This document shows, one piece after another, positions 1 through 8,849 of a stretch of DNA of 64,000 bases (within the stretch, counting starts at the first letter, position 1; each line of letters begins with the position of its first letter). Source of the DNA: Nocardia blacklockiae (GTDB lineage Bacteria; Actinomycetota; Actinomycetes; Mycobacteriales; Mycobacteriaceae). The stretch covers positions 186,001-250,000 of the forward strand of contig NZ_JADLRJ010000001.1 in assembly GCF_015477355.1 (NCBI RefSeq). Direction: 5' to 3'. The notes under the pieces were generated by a model that was not told the origin of the DNA, did no database searches, and was given only the letters and a program-made list of their open reading frames with translations. The translations under genes and the position numbers were made by a program.

Positions 1-250
1 GGGAGCCGAACTCGGCGGCACCGGCGTCACCGCCAACGCGGTCAGCCCCGGATCCACCGGCACCGCGATCCTGGACGAGACCGCGCGCCTCTACGGCCTG
101 CCCGACGCCGCCCGATTCGGTGGCCAGCAGCCCGTGGGACGCCTGCTGGAACCCGAGGAGATCGCCGCCGTGCTGGCCTTCCTCGCCGGCGCCGACAACA
201 GCGCGATGACCGGCGCCGTGCTTCCCGTCGACGGCGGGCTCGCCTTATGA
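1..250 (+). CDS. Short-chain dehydrogenase/reductase, C-terminal fragment
   Basis: Only the last 82 residues are in the window; the gene begins upstream. The visible part has the classical SDR C-terminal half: NAVSPGSTGTAI after the active-site region, the substrate-loop segment, and the closing MTGAVLPVDGG strand. The Rossmann glycine motif and the YxxxK site lie outside. The stop overlaps the start of the mftF-like gene by 4 bp (ATGA), so the two are probably translated together. SDRs beside mycofactocin genes are often redox enzymes that use mycofactocin, but the tail alone cannot prove that here. Confidence 0.85.
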   Translation, partial: GAELGGTGVTANAVSPGSTGTAILDETARLYGLPDAARFGGQQPVGRLLEPEEIAAVLAFLAGADNSAMTGAVLPVDGGLAL

Positions 251-1617
251 CCGACCCGTTTCCCGAGGGTGTGCGGGTCACGCTGGACCCGAGCGTCCGC
301 ATGCTCGACCGCAACCTGTGGTGGGGCGGCTCGCCCACCCGCCTGCTGCGCCTCACCGCCGCCGGATATGTTGCCTGGCAACAACTTCGAATAGGACCGG
401 TGACCGGCGGCGCGACCGCGGTGCTGGCTCGCCGCCTGACCGACTCCGGCTTCGCCCACCCCCGCCCGCGACCGCGCCGCACCGCCGAGGTGACCGTCAT
501 CGTCCCCGTGCGCGACCGGCCCGTGCCGCTGGCGCGCTGCCTGGCCGCCCTCGGCGACGACCACCCGGTGATCGTGGTCGACGACGGTTCCGCGGACCCG
601 CGGGCAATCGCCGCCGTCACCGGTCGATACCGGGCCGAACTGCTGCGCCACGACCGCAATCGCGGCCCCGCCGCCGCGCGCAACACCGCCCTGCGGCGCG
701 TGCGCACCGAACTGGTCGCCTTCGTGGACAGCGACTGCGTGCCCGGCGACGACTGGATCGCCCGTCTCGCAGGACATTTCGACGACCCGATGGTGGCCGC
801 GGTGGCGCCGCGCATCACCGCGCTCCACGCCGGGCCGTGCGGCCTGGATCTCGGGGACCGCCCCGCGCGGGTGGTGCCGAACACGCCCGTGGCCTTCGTA
901 CCTACCGCTGCGCTGCTCGCCCGGCGTGGTGCCCTGGTCGACGTGGCCCGGCACACCGCCGTCTTCGACCCCGACCTGCGGGTCGGCGAGGACGTCGACC
1001 TGGTGTGGCGTCTGGACCGGGCCGGGTGGCGGGTCCGCTACGACCCGAGCGTGGTGGTTCTCCACGAGGAACCGAGATCGCTGCGCCGCTTGCTCGCCCG
1101 CCGATTCCGTTACGGCACATCGGCCGCCCCACTGGCCCGGCGGCACCCCAATTCTGTTCCACCGCTGGCTGTTCCGCTGTGGTCGGCGGCCGCTGTGGTC
1201 GCGCTGCTGGACCGCCGCCCGGTGGCGGCCGCCGCCGCGTTCCTCGCCTCGGTGCTGAGCAACGGAGCGACGCTGCGGCGGCTGAACGCGCCGCCGGAAC
1301 AAGCCGTGCGCTACGCGGCGGCTGGCTTGTGGCGTACCGGGCTGGCGATCTGCCGCTACAGCACCCAGTTCTGTGCGCCGCTGCTGCTGGCGCTGGCGGT
1401 GCCGCGCACCGGGCGCAGCCGCGGGCGGCGCTGCGCTATCGGCGCGCTGCTGCTCGGATCGGCGGCCGCGGCCTACACCGAGGGCCGCCGCGGCAACCCG
1501 CTGCGCGAGATCGCCGACGACATCGCCTACGGCACCGGCGTCTGGGCCGGCTGCCTGCGGCACCGCACCACGACACCGCTGCGGCCGCGCCTGGCGCTGC
1601 CCCGCCGCGAGCGCTGA
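247..1617 (+). CDS. mftF: Mycofactocin glycosyltransferase MftF
   Basis: Family 2 (GT-A) glycosyltransferase of 456 aa. In mycobacteria MftF adds beta-1,4-linked glucose units to premycofactocin, the redox cofactor of certain SDRs. The N-terminal ~80 residues (RNLWWGGSP, then LTAAGYVAW) are the family-specific leader. The GT-A domain follows, with VTVIVPVRDRP (82-92), VDDGS (111-115), DSD (161-163, metal and sugar nucleotide) and GEDVDLVWRL (248-257). The C-terminal third (about 305-410) is hydrophobic and probably membrane-associated. The gene overlaps the preceding SDR by ATGA and is followed 33 bp later by mftD. In the mycobacterial locus mftD and mftE precede mftF, so the order here is different; mftA, mftB, mftC and mftE are not in the window. 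Confidence 0.88.
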   Translation: MTDPFPEGVRVTLDPSVRMLDRNLWWGGSPTRLLRLTAAGYVAWQQLRIGPVTGGATAVLARRLTDSGFAHPRPRPRRTAEVTVIVPVRDRPVPLARCLAALGDDHPVIVVDDGSADPRAIAAVTGRYRAELLRHDRNRGPAAARNTALRRVRTELVAFVDSDCVPGDDWIARLAGHFDDPMVAAVAPRITALHAGPCGLDLGDRPARVVPNTPVAFVPTAALLARRGALVDVARHTAVFDPDLRVGEDVDLVWRLDRAGWRVRYDPSVVVLHEEPRSLRRLLARRFRYGTSAAPLARRHPNSVPPLAVPLWSAAAVVALLDRRPVAAAAAFLASVLSNGATLRRLNAPPEQAVRYAAAGLWRTGLAICRYSTQFCAPLLLALAVPRTGRSRGRRCAIGALLLGSAAAAYTEGRRGNPLREIADDIAYGTGVWAGCLRHRTTTPLRPRLALPRRER

Positions 1618-1650
1618 GTTTCCGAGAAGAGTTACAGGACAGGAGTTTCC

Positions 1651-2832
1651 ATGGCCGGGAGCTGGTTCGAAACCGTTGCCGAGGCACAGCGGCGGGCCCG
1701 CAGGCGCCTGCCGTCCTCGGTGTACAGCGCGCTGCTGGCCGGGTCGGAGAAGGGCGTGACGCTGCGCGACAACGTCGACGCCTTCGACGAGATCGCCTTC
1801 GCGCCCTACACCGCCGGACTGTCCGACAAACGCGACCTCGCGACAACCGTGCTGGGACAGGACATCTCGCTGCCGGTACTGATCTCGCCCACCGGTGTGC
1901 AGGCCGTCCACCCCGACGGCGAGGTGGCCGTGGCGCGCGCCGCGGCGGCCCGCGGCACCGCGATGGGCCTGAGTTCGTTCGCGAGCAAGCCGATCGAGCA
2001 GGTTGTGGCGGCGAATCCGCAGACGTTCTTCCAGATCTACTGGATCGGCGGCCGCGACGCCGTGCTGCGCCGCCTGGAACGAGCCCGCGCCGCCGGTGCG
2101 GTCGGGTTGATCCTCACCCTCGACTGGTCGTTCTCCTACGGCCGCGACTGGGGCAGCCCGCACATCCCCGAGCGGCTCACGGTCCGCGAGGCGCTGCGCT
2201 TCGCGCCGCAGACCGCGCGCACGCCGGGCTGGCTGTGGACCTACCTGCGCTCACGCGGCCTGCCGGACCTGAGCGTGCCGAACATGGCCGAGGACGGCGA
2301 GATTCCGACCTTCTTCGGCGCCTACGGGCAGTGGATGAACTCGCCGAAACCGACCTGGGACGACGTCCGCTGGCTGCGCGACCAGTGGGAGGGCCCGCTG
2401 CTGGTGAAGGGCATCATCCGGGTCGACGAGGCGCGCCGCGCGGCCGATGCCGGAGTGGACGCGATCTCGGTGTCCAACCACGGCGGCAACAATCTCGACG
2501 GCACCCCGGCGACGATCCGGGCGCTGCCCGCGATCGCCGACGCGGTCGGGGACCGGGTGGAGGTGCTGCTCGACGGCGGCATCCGCCGGGGCAGCGACGT
2601 GGTGAAGGCGGTGGCATTGGGCGCTCGCGCGGTGCTGATCGGCCGCGCCTACCTGTGGGGCCTCGCGGCGGGCGGCCAGGCCGGGGTGGAGAACGTGCTC
2701 GACGTGCTGCGCGGCGGCATCGACTCGACGCTGACGGCGCTGGGGCGCAACTCGATTCACGATCTGGGCCGCGACGACGTGGTGCTGCCGCCTGGTTTCG
2801 TGCGGGCGCTCGGCGCCGCGGACCCGAGCTGA
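1651..2832 (+). CDS. mftD: Pre-mycofactocin synthase MftD (FMN-dependent alpha-hydroxy-acid oxidase family)
   Basis: 393 aa, close in length and sequence to mycobacterial MftD (formerly LldD1). The known role is FMN-dependent oxidation of the decarboxylated and cyclised MftA C-terminus, giving the dicarbonyl premycofactocin. Seen here: the N-terminal WFETVAEAQRRARRRLP block, VLISPTGVQA (76-85), the active-site SNHGGN with His277 (275-280), DGGIRRGSD (308-316, FMN phosphate and substrate Arg) and GRAYLWGLA (331-339). The ATG has an AGGAG ribosome site about 8 nt upstream. A plain lactate dehydrogenase is the alternative, but the overall match and the mftF neighbour favour MftD. Confidence 0.9.
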   Translation: MAGSWFETVAEAQRRARRRLPSSVYSALLAGSEKGVTLRDNVDAFDEIAFAPYTAGLSDKRDLATTVLGQDISLPVLISPTGVQAVHPDGEVAVARAAAARGTAMGLSSFASKPIEQVVAANPQTFFQIYWIGGRDAVLRRLERARAAGAVGLILTLDWSFSYGRDWGSPHIPERLTVREALRFAPQTARTPGWLWTYLRSRGLPDLSVPNMAEDGEIPTFFGAYGQWMNSPKPTWDDVRWLRDQWEGPLLVKGIIRVDEARRAADAGVDAISVSNHGGNNLDGTPATIRALPAIADAVGDRVEVLLDGGIRRGSDVVKAVALGARAVLIGRAYLWGLAAGGQAGVENVLDVLRGGIDSTLTALGRNSIHDLGRDDVVLPPGFVRALGAADPS

Positions 2833-2842
2833 CGACACGGCC

Positions 2843-3799
2843 ATGTCCGCGCGTCGCGAGGGGACGGCGCTCCCGCTGCTGCCGGGATTCGGTGAGCCCG
2901 CGCGTTATACGGCCGGCGAGGCGGCGGCGGCCGTCGGCATCCCGCTGGTGCAGGCCCGGCAGTATTGGCGGGCGCTGGGCTATCCGCCCATCGGCGACGC
3001 CGTGGTGGCGTTCGGCGCCTCGGACGTGCAGCTGCTCCGCACCATCAGCGGCTACGTGTCGGAAGGCATACTGACGGAAGCGGATACGCTGCGGTTGACC
3101 CGGGTGCTGACGCGGGCGATCGCGCACCTGGCGCACCTGCAGGTGGAAATCCTGGCCAGCCAGCAGGCCCGTGCCCGTGCGGGCGGCATCGACGTGGTGG
3201 CGCAGATGCGGCACCGGATGCCGGAGGTGCAGCGGGTGCTCGGGCAGATCTGGGTGCGCCAATTGGCCGGGGCCATCCACGCTTTCGAGACCGACCCCGA
3301 CCCCGATCCGGCCGCGGCGGTCGCGGTCGGATTCGCCGACATCGTCGACTTCACCGAACTGAGCCGCCGCCGGTCGGAAAGCGAGCTGACCCGCATCGTG
3401 GGCCGGTTCGAATTCCGCTCCACCCAGGTGATTTTCGAGTCCGGCGGGAGCGTGGTGAAGACGCTCGGCGACGAGGTGCTGTTCACCGCGCGCGACGCGG
3501 GCGCGGTGGCGGACATCGCGACCCGGCTGATCGCCCAATTCGCCACGGACCCCGACATTCCCGGGCTGCGCGTCGGGGTGGCGCTGGGCCCGGTGATCCG
3601 GTATCTCGGCGACATCTTCGGGCTGACCGTCAATCTCGCTAGCCGCCTGACCGCGCTGGCCGACCCGGACACCGTGCTCGCCGCGCCCGCGGTCGCCGAG
3701 GCGCTGGCCGACCATCCGGATTTTCGATCGACGCCGTTGCCCGTCACCGAGATTCGCGGTGTCGGCACGGTCGCGCCGGTGCGGATCGACCGCCGATGA
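2843..3799 (+). CDS. Class III adenylate/guanylate cyclase with N-terminal regulatory domain
   Basis: 318 aa. Residues 1-150 are a helical, helix-turn-helix-like regulatory region (YTAGEAAAAVGIPLVQARQY) that resembles the N-terminal half of the pH-sensing mycobacterial cyclase Rv1264. Residues about 155-300 are the class III catalytic domain. Metal-binding Asp166 is in FADIVDFTEL and Asp210 in LGDEVLF; the base-contacting Lys206 and the transition-state pair Asn264 and Arg268 (VNLASRL) are all present, so an active homodimeric cyclase that makes cAMP from ATP is likely. No membrane segment is seen. It starts 10 bp after mftD, suggesting cotranscription. Confidence 0.82.
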   Translation: MSARREGTALPLLPGFGEPARYTAGEAAAAVGIPLVQARQYWRALGYPPIGDAVVAFGASDVQLLRTISGYVSEGILTEADTLRLTRVLTRAIAHLAHLQVEILASQQARARAGGIDVVAQMRHRMPEVQRVLGQIWVRQLAGAIHAFETDPDPDPAAAVAVGFADIVDFTELSRRRSESELTRIVGRFEFRSTQVIFESGGSVVKTLGDEVLFTARDAGAVADIATRLIAQFATDPDIPGLRVGVALGPVIRYLGDIFGLTVNLASRLTALADPDTVLAAPAVAEALADHPDFRSTPLPVTEIRGVGTVAPVRIDRR

Positions 3800-3813
3800 C
3801 ACAGTGAGGGACG

Positions 3814-4656
3814 ATGGCCGAATTCTTCTTGTTCATACCCCAGATCCGGATGTCGATGGCCGACATCGTGGAGCGGGCGCAGGTCGCGGAGTCGGTCGGC
3901 TTCGACGGCGTGGCGTTCATCGACCACCTGGTGGCGCCCGGCGCGGAACACCAGCCGCTGTGGGAGGCCGTGACCGTGGCGAGCTGGGTGGCGGCGCGGA
4001 CCAACCGGTTCAAGATCGGTCACCTGGTGCTGTGCGACGCCTTCCGGCAACCGGCCGTGCTCGCGAAACAGGCTGTGACACTGCAGGAAGCGTCCGGCGG
4101 GCGATTCGAACTCGGGCTGGGCTCCGGTTCGGTGCCCGCGGAACTGGTGCGCTACGGCGTCACCCGGGAACGGGCGGCCGAGCGCCGGGAGCGGCTGGGG
4201 CGGACACTGGCGGCGCTCACGCGGTACTGGGGCACGGGTGAGGACGCGCTCCCACCGCCGCCGACCACACCGATCCCGCTGATCCTGGGCGGAACCGGCC
4301 CCGCCACACTGGAATTGGTTCGCGAGTACGCGACCTGGTGGAATCTGCCCGCCACCGAACTCGGCCGATTGGCGGAGCTCCGGCCGTCGGTCGGCCGCGC
4401 ACGAGTGTCGGTGCAACAGATGGTCGGCTTCATCGGCGCGGGCGGCTCCGCGGCCCAGATACGCGAGGTGAGCACCCGCCGCTTCGGCTACCTCGGCGCG
4501 GGCTTGCACTGCGGAACGGCCGAGGAACTGATCGCACACTTCAGCGACTTCGCGCGCCAGGGCGTAGAGCGGTTCTACGTCTGGTTCGCCGACTTCGCCC
4601 CACCGCCGACCCTGGCCGAGTTCGGGGAATCGGTGGTGCGGGCTATGCGGCGCTAG
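3814..4656 (+). CDS. LLM-class (luciferase-like) flavin- or F420-dependent oxidoreductase
   Basis: 280 aa with the single-domain TIM-barrel layout of the bacterial luciferase family: the opening beta strand FFLFIPQI, GFDGVAFIDHL, KIGHLVLCDAFRQPAVLAK, SGGRFELGLGSGS and IPLILGGTGP. The family contains FMN-dependent monooxygenases and F420-dependent oxidoreductases. The short length and the TLELVREYATWW segment do not decide between them, and the substrate cannot be deduced. It starts 14 bp after the cyclase gene (GAGGG ribosome site) and ends the + strand run; the next gene is convergent. Confidence 0.75.
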   Translation: MAEFFLFIPQIRMSMADIVERAQVAESVGFDGVAFIDHLVAPGAEHQPLWEAVTVASWVAARTNRFKIGHLVLCDAFRQPAVLAKQAVTLQEASGGRFELGLGSGSVPAELVRYGVTRERAAERRERLGRTLAALTRYWGTGEDALPPPPTTPIPLILGGTGPATLELVREYATWWNLPATELGRLAELRPSVGRARVSVQQMVGFIGAGGSAAQIREVSTRRFGYLGAGLHCGTAEELIAHFSDFARQGVERFYVWFADFAPPPTLAEFGESVVRAMRR

Positions 4657-4708
4657 GTGGCGTCTCGCGCCCCATGCCTTGTGCTTGTGCCCGTGGAGAG
4701 GCGGGGTG

Positions 4709-6097
4709 TCACGCTTCGGCGAGGTGGACCGGCTCGCCGTCGACCACGGTCGCGGCCACCAATTCCGGTGTGGGCGTGTCGATTACCTCGCTGGGTGGGG
4801 TGTGCAGCAGCGTGAGGTCCGCGACTGCGCCGGGTTCGATGGTGCGCTGCCGGGCCGGGCAGTGCGCGTGGGCGGTGAACAACGCGATGGCTTCGGGTAG
4901 CGAAACACATTCCGCAACGGTCGGATTCGGGGGCCGCTGGACGGCCGCGCGGATGACGTCCCAAGGGTCCGCGCCGCCGAAAGGTGCGTCGGTGCCCGCG
5001 GCGACCGTGATCCCGGCCTCCAGTAACGATCGCAGTCGCCACAGGTCCTTGTGCTCGTCGGCGGGTACCTCGCGGGCGTACTGCTCCGCGCGCTCGATCG
5101 GGAAGTGCGGCTGCGTGATCACCGGCACCCCGTGCTTCCGTAACCACGGCAGCGCGTCCGCCGGGATGATCGCGCCGTGTTCGATCCGGTCGCCTTGGCG
5201 AAGGCCCGCATCCTCCAGGGCGGCCATCGTCAGGAACAGCTGCACGCGCGTGACGCAGTGCACCGCAACGGATCTGCCCGCCTCGTGTGCGGTGCGGATG
5301 GCGGCGGTGAACTCGTCGAGGGGTGGCAGGGAGTCGTCGTCGAGGAGGAACTTGGTCGGGCCCAGCGTGAATCGCGGCGTCGCCGGGTCCGCTACCTCCG
5401 GAGGAGCCATGCAGTGCATCCGTTGCAGAATCCGACGCTCGGCGACCTGCCGTGCGAAGCGGTCGACCTCGTTCTGTGCCAGACCCGGTGTGGCGTCGGT
5501 GAATCCGGTGATTCCTCGGGCGGCCGCGCAGGTACTCACTGCCGCCGGGTCGGGCCGGACCATGTCTAATTTCGCCGCCAGCCAGGCATCCATCCGCCAC
5601 AGCCTTCCCGTGGCCCGCCCGGTCGCGTCGCGTTCGACGCCGGGCAGCGGGCAGGCGTCCACGCCAAGGAGTTCGCAGGCCCGCGAGTTGAGCACCCACA
5701 GCGCCCCCGAGCGATGCTGGACGCGGATTGCGCGATCGGTCGAAACCTTGTCCAGCGCAGCACGATCCAGCATGCGGTCCGGCGGCTCGTGATAGCCGAC
5801 CGCCCGAATCCAGTTCCCGGCGGGGAGGTCTCGGTCGGCCAGCCGCAGCCGCTCGACGAGCTGTGTGAGGTCACGCACCGGCGGCTCGTCGAGCCGGACC
5901 GACCGTGCCAGCGCGGCCGTCGCCCGCAGGTGCGTGTGATGGTCGTGCAGCCCCGGCAGCAGCCACCCACCCCGCGCGTCGATGTCACTCTCACCGACCA
6001 CCGCCCGCAACCCCCGCCCACACTCGGTGATCCGCCCCCGCTCCCATCGCACATCGGTACACCTCGCACCGAACACCGCCGCATTCCGTATGAGCAC
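4709..6097 (-). CDS. Amidohydrolase, YtcJ-like (amidohydrolase_3) family
   Basis: 462 aa metal-dependent hydrolase. The small beta domain leads into LLPGLHDHHTHL, with HxH metal ligands His54 and His56. Later come AVHCVTRVQ and RIEHGAII (His ligands) and GTDAPFGGADPW with the catalytic Asp near the C-terminus. The family hydrolyses C-N bonds of cyclic or N-acyl substrates; the natural substrate is unknown. The GTG start is unusual: the upstream CoA-transferase gene ends 6 bp earlier in the same frame, and GAGGAGG overlaps that stop and sits only 1 nt from the GTG. Translation probably depends on coupling, or begins at the GTG seven codons later. It is the last gene of the 8814-to-4709 operon. 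Confidence 0.8.
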   Translation of the reverse strand: MLIRNAAVFGARCTDVRWERGRITECGRGLRAVVGESDIDARGGWLLPGLHDHHTHLRATAALARSVRLDEPPVRDLTQLVERLRLADRDLPAGNWIRAVGYHEPPDRMLDRAALDKVSTDRAIRVQHRSGALWVLNSRACELLGVDACPLPGVERDATGRATGRLWRMDAWLAAKLDMVRPDPAAVSTCAAARGITGFTDATPGLAQNEVDRFARQVAERRILQRMHCMAPPEVADPATPRFTLGPTKFLLDDDSLPPLDEFTAAIRTAHEAGRSVAVHCVTRVQLFLTMAALEDAGLRQGDRIEHGAIIPADALPWLRKHGVPVITQPHFPIERAEQYAREVPADEHKDLWRLRSLLEAGITVAAGTDAPFGGADPWDVIRAAVQRPPNPTVAECVSLPEAIALFTAHAHCPARQRTIEPGAVADLTLLHTPPSEVIDTPTPELVAATVVDGEPVHLAEA

Positions 6098-6103
6098 GCC
6101 TCC

Positions 6104-7282
6104 TCACCCCCGCGCTGTCCGAAGCTGGTGAAAGTCGTTGTGGGAGTGGGGTTCGAGGACGGGCTGGGTGCGGTGGAGGTGGTCGCATTCGACCGTCCAG
6201 TGCGAGCCGTCGTGCACGAGGCGGTGGCCGCCGTGGGGGAGGGCGGGGGCGGTGGCGAAGGCGGCGGCCGTGGTGCGCATGGACAGGTCGACGAGGTGAC
6301 CGCCACCGGCCGCCACGGACGCGGCGACGGCCAGGGCCGCGCACATCCCGGACAGCGGGTCGGCCACGGCGTCGGCGCAGAACACCGGTGCGCCCTCATG
6401 CCAGCCGACCAGGCCGCCGGCGACCGCCGCGTCGTCACCGAAGGCCACGCGCATCGGATGGTCGCGGCCGTAACCGGTGAGGCTCAACCAGATCTGCCCG
6501 GGCCGATGCGGGCGGGCGTGCGGGCCGAGACCCAGCTGCTCGAGCGCCCGGGGCCGCGACGCCTCGAGGACGATATCGGCGGAGTCCAGCAGAGCCCCCA
6601 ATTCCGCACGGCCCGAGTCGGTTCGGAAGTCGATCGAGCGGAATTCGTGACCCTCGTGCAGGCGGTCGAAGAACGCGGGAGTGGCGCGGGCGGCATCAGG
6701 CCGGTGGACGCTCTCCACCTTGATGATTCGCGCCCCCGCCCGTCCCAGCAGGTGTGCGCACAACGGTCCCGCCCACAGCGACGACAGGTCGACCACCACG
6801 CAATCACCCAGACCACGCCCGCGCACCGGCTCCCCGATCCGGCTGCTCCGCCACGGCACCCGGCGACGCAGAATCGTCGGCAGCGCGGCCGCCGGAACAC
6901 CCAGCAGCTGCGCCCGCTCGGCCAGCGCCTCCGCGGTCCACTCGGTCGCCGCGGCCTCCAGCGCGAGCCACGGATCTCCGCCCCCGACCCCGCCGACGAT
7001 CGCGGGCACGGCCTCGACATCATCGACCCGACTCAAGTTCACCGCACACCAGCCGTCCCCGGTACGCAACAACCGCCCCGCCCCACCCGCCGTCCGCCGC
7101 CCACCCCGCCGCAACCCACCCAGCGCCGCCCGCCCGGCCAACAACTCCCCCGGATCCACATCCACGCGCCGCCCCACCCACTCGGTCAACTCCCCGAAAA
7201 CCCGAGCCACCTCCACCAGCAACCCGAAAGCGGGCGCAGGCGAAAGCACCGGCGGCCCTTCCGAAGTCCCGGTAAGAGCCAT
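6104..7282 (-). CDS. Class III CoA transferase (CaiB/BaiF, formyl-CoA transferase family)
   Basis: 392 aa from the ATG at 7282. CaiB/BaiF signatures are VVVDLSSLWAGPLCAHLLG (163-181), ARIIKVES (184-191), FRSIDFRTDSGRAEL (214-228), DIVLEASRP and LTGYGRD. The catalytic Asp is probably 282 or 283 in FGDDAAVAGG. Such enzymes move CoA between organic acids, for example from succinyl-CoA to a catabolic acid. It lies between a crotonase and an amidohydrolase on one strand. The frame stays open upstream through a 30-bp repeat array, with in-frame GTG codons around 7560-7590, so an N-terminal repeat extension is possible; the ATG is preferred because the recognisable domain begins just after it. Confidence 0.78.
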   Translation of the reverse strand: MALTGTSEGPPVLSPAPAFGLLVEVARVFGELTEWVGRRVDVDPGELLAGRAALGGLRRGGRRTAGGAGRLLRTGDGWCAVNLSRVDDVEAVPAIVGGVGGGDPWLALEAAATEWTAEALAERAQLLGVPAAALPTILRRRVPWRSSRIGEPVRGRGLGDCVVVDLSSLWAGPLCAHLLGRAGARIIKVESVHRPDAARATPAFFDRLHEGHEFRSIDFRTDSGRAELGALLDSADIVLEASRPRALEQLGLGPHARPHRPGQIWLSLTGYGRDHPMRVAFGDDAAVAGGLVGWHEGAPVFCADAVADPLSGMCAALAVAASVAAGGGHLVDLSMRTTAAAFATAPALPHGGHRLVHDGSHWTVECDHLHRTQPVLEPHSHNDFHQLRTARG

Positions 7283-7336
7283 CCCCCCCGACCCCGCCCA
7301 CCCCAACGCCGCACACCCATCCCCTCCCAACCCGCC

Positions 7337-7516
7337 CCGCCCAAACTCACCCTGCTCGGACTCATCCCGCCTGATCGCGACCTGCGCGGACTCGCCTCGC
7401 CTGAACACAGCCTGCCTGGACTCTTCGCGGCCGACATCACCTCGCCCGGACTCTTTCCACCCGAACGCGACCTGCGCGGACTCGCCCCGCCCAAACTCAC
7501 CCAGCTCAACCCCCAG
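7337..7516. repeat. 30-bp degenerate tandem repeat, six units
   Basis: Six consecutive 30-bp units (7337-7366, 7367-7396, 7397-7426, 7427-7456, 7457-7486, 7487-7516) share the core CTGSNYGGACTC. Units 2 and 5 are almost identical, as are the first 16 bases of units 1 and 6. The array fills the middle of the 386-bp gap between the crotonase stop (7669) and the CoA-transferase ATG (7282). The period is a multiple of three and both strands stay open; read on the + strand it gives decapeptides like LRGLAPPxxx. No gene is otherwise supported in this gap. Confidence 0.85.
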
Positions 7517-7668
7517 CGTCCGCAACCATCCCCGCACCACCCGCTCGACCCCATCACCACGCGACCGCACCCCCCGAACGTTCCCTCGATCATCCCCCCG
7601 ACCGTTATTCCGACCACCGCCCCGCGAATCCACGCCTCGCACGACGCGACCACGGCCGCCGTGCCGGT

Positions 7669-8814
7669 TCACCGCGAGACCGCCGACAAATTGGTGTCTC
7701 CGAGTGGTGTGGTGGAGGACTCGTCGAGCCGGTCGGCCAGGCCCCACTGCACGGCGGTGGGGGCAGGGAGTGACTCGCCGGTGAGCATCAGCCAGGCGGC
7801 GCGCCAGCGGCCGATGCGGCGGGGGACGGCGACGGTGCCTCCTGCGCCCGGGATCAAGCCCATGGTCAGTTCTGGGAAGCGGAAGATGGTGTCGGGGGCG
7901 GCTATTACGGTGCCTGCGAAGGACGCCATTTCCGCGCCCGCGCCGATGCATGCGCCGTGTACGCGGGCGGTCAGGCGGCCGGCGATACGGTCCATGACCG
8001 CCCAGGGGGCGCGGTCGAGGCGTACCAGGTAGGCGGCGACGAGGTCGGTGGCGGTGCCGAATTCGTCGAGGTCGCCGCCGCTGCAGAAGGCGGGACCGTC
8101 GCCCGACAGCTCGACGGACTCGATACTCGGATCCAATTCCGCCAGCTGTAGCGCCGCCAGCAGTTCCTCGCGCATCCACGCGCTGAGGGCATTGCGCCGC
8201 CGCGCCCGATCCAGCGTGATCGACAATCGCCCACCCGAGCGTCGCAACCGCACCGGCGCGTGCCCGCACTCCGCCTCCGGCCGAGCGGGTCCGCCCGCCA
8301 TCGACGCGGAGGCCCGGCGGCGACCGTCGAGCCACCTCCCGAACTCACTGCCGCCCAACAACGTCGAGTACACCGCCGCCTCGGCGGCAAGCGCAGGCAT
8401 CGTGGGCAGCAGCACCGTCTGCCGCAACAACTGCCCGCACGCCACAGCGGCCCGCGGCGAATAAGCCACCGCCCGCCGCAGCCTCTCCACCGCCTCGTCG
8501 ACATCGGGCACCACAACCACCTGCTGCCAACGCTCCACCACCGGCTGTTGGTTCTGGGAGAAAGCAACCTGGTGCTGTCCTCCGCATGCCCGCTGATCGA
8601 TCAACGTCAGCGTGGCGGCGCTGAGCAGGGGGCGCAGCTGTGGGGTCGGTGGTTCGCGAAGCACCGTAATGACAAGGGGGAGAGCGTGTTCCACGGCGGC
8701 GGCCAGGCGCACGGCGGCTGCGGTGGTCGTGTCGTGGGGGTCCGGCTCGAGGACTACGAGGGGTGTGCCCGGCTGACCGTCGGGCCGGAGGTCCAGGTCG
8801 GTGAAGTCGTTCAT
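7669..8814 (-). CDS. Enoyl-CoA hydratase/isomerase (crotonase) with extra N-terminal domain
   Basis: 381 aa. The C-terminal half (about 188-365) is a crotonase domain: LDRARRRNALS (201-211), the oxyanion loop FCSGGDLDEFG (243-253), GACIGAGAEMASFAG (287-301) with catalytic Glu295, and PELTMGLIPGAGGT (314-327) with catalytic Glu315. Both acid residues of true hydratases are therefore retained. The N-terminal ~185 residues match no domain I recognise and make it longer than the usual ~260 aa. The start at MNDFTDLD is chosen because the upstream in-frame extension is arginine-rich low complexity. It leads an operon with the CoA transferase and amidohydrolase. Confidence 0.8.
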   Translation of the reverse strand: MNDFTDLDLRPDGQPGTPLVVLEPDPHDTTTAAAVRLAAAVEHALPLVITVLREPPTPQLRPLLSAATLTLIDQRACGGQHQVAFSQNQQPVVERWQQVVVVPDVDEAVERLRRAVAYSPRAAVACGQLLRQTVLLPTMPALAAEAAVYSTLLGGSEFGRWLDGRRRASASMAGGPARPEAECGHAPVRLRRSGGRLSITLDRARRRNALSAWMREELLAALQLAELDPSIESVELSGDGPAFCSGGDLDEFGTATDLVAAYLVRLDRAPWAVMDRIAGRLTARVHGACIGAGAEMASFAGTVIAAPDTIFRFPELTMGLIPGAGGTVAVPRRIGRWRAAWLMLTGESLPAPTAVQWGLADRLDESSTTPLGDTNLSAVSR

Positions 8815-8849
8815 GGGCACCCGTTCCGTGCGTCGGCAGGGGGACGCGA

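Noticed and set aside
2243-2844. Long antisense open frames across mftD and the cyclase gene
   Set aside because: They follow the real genes' codon pattern in reverse, have no ribosome sites and no recognisable domains.
7337-7516. A CRISPR array
   Set aside because: Units are contiguous 30-bp degenerate repeats without unique spacers, and no cas genes are nearby.
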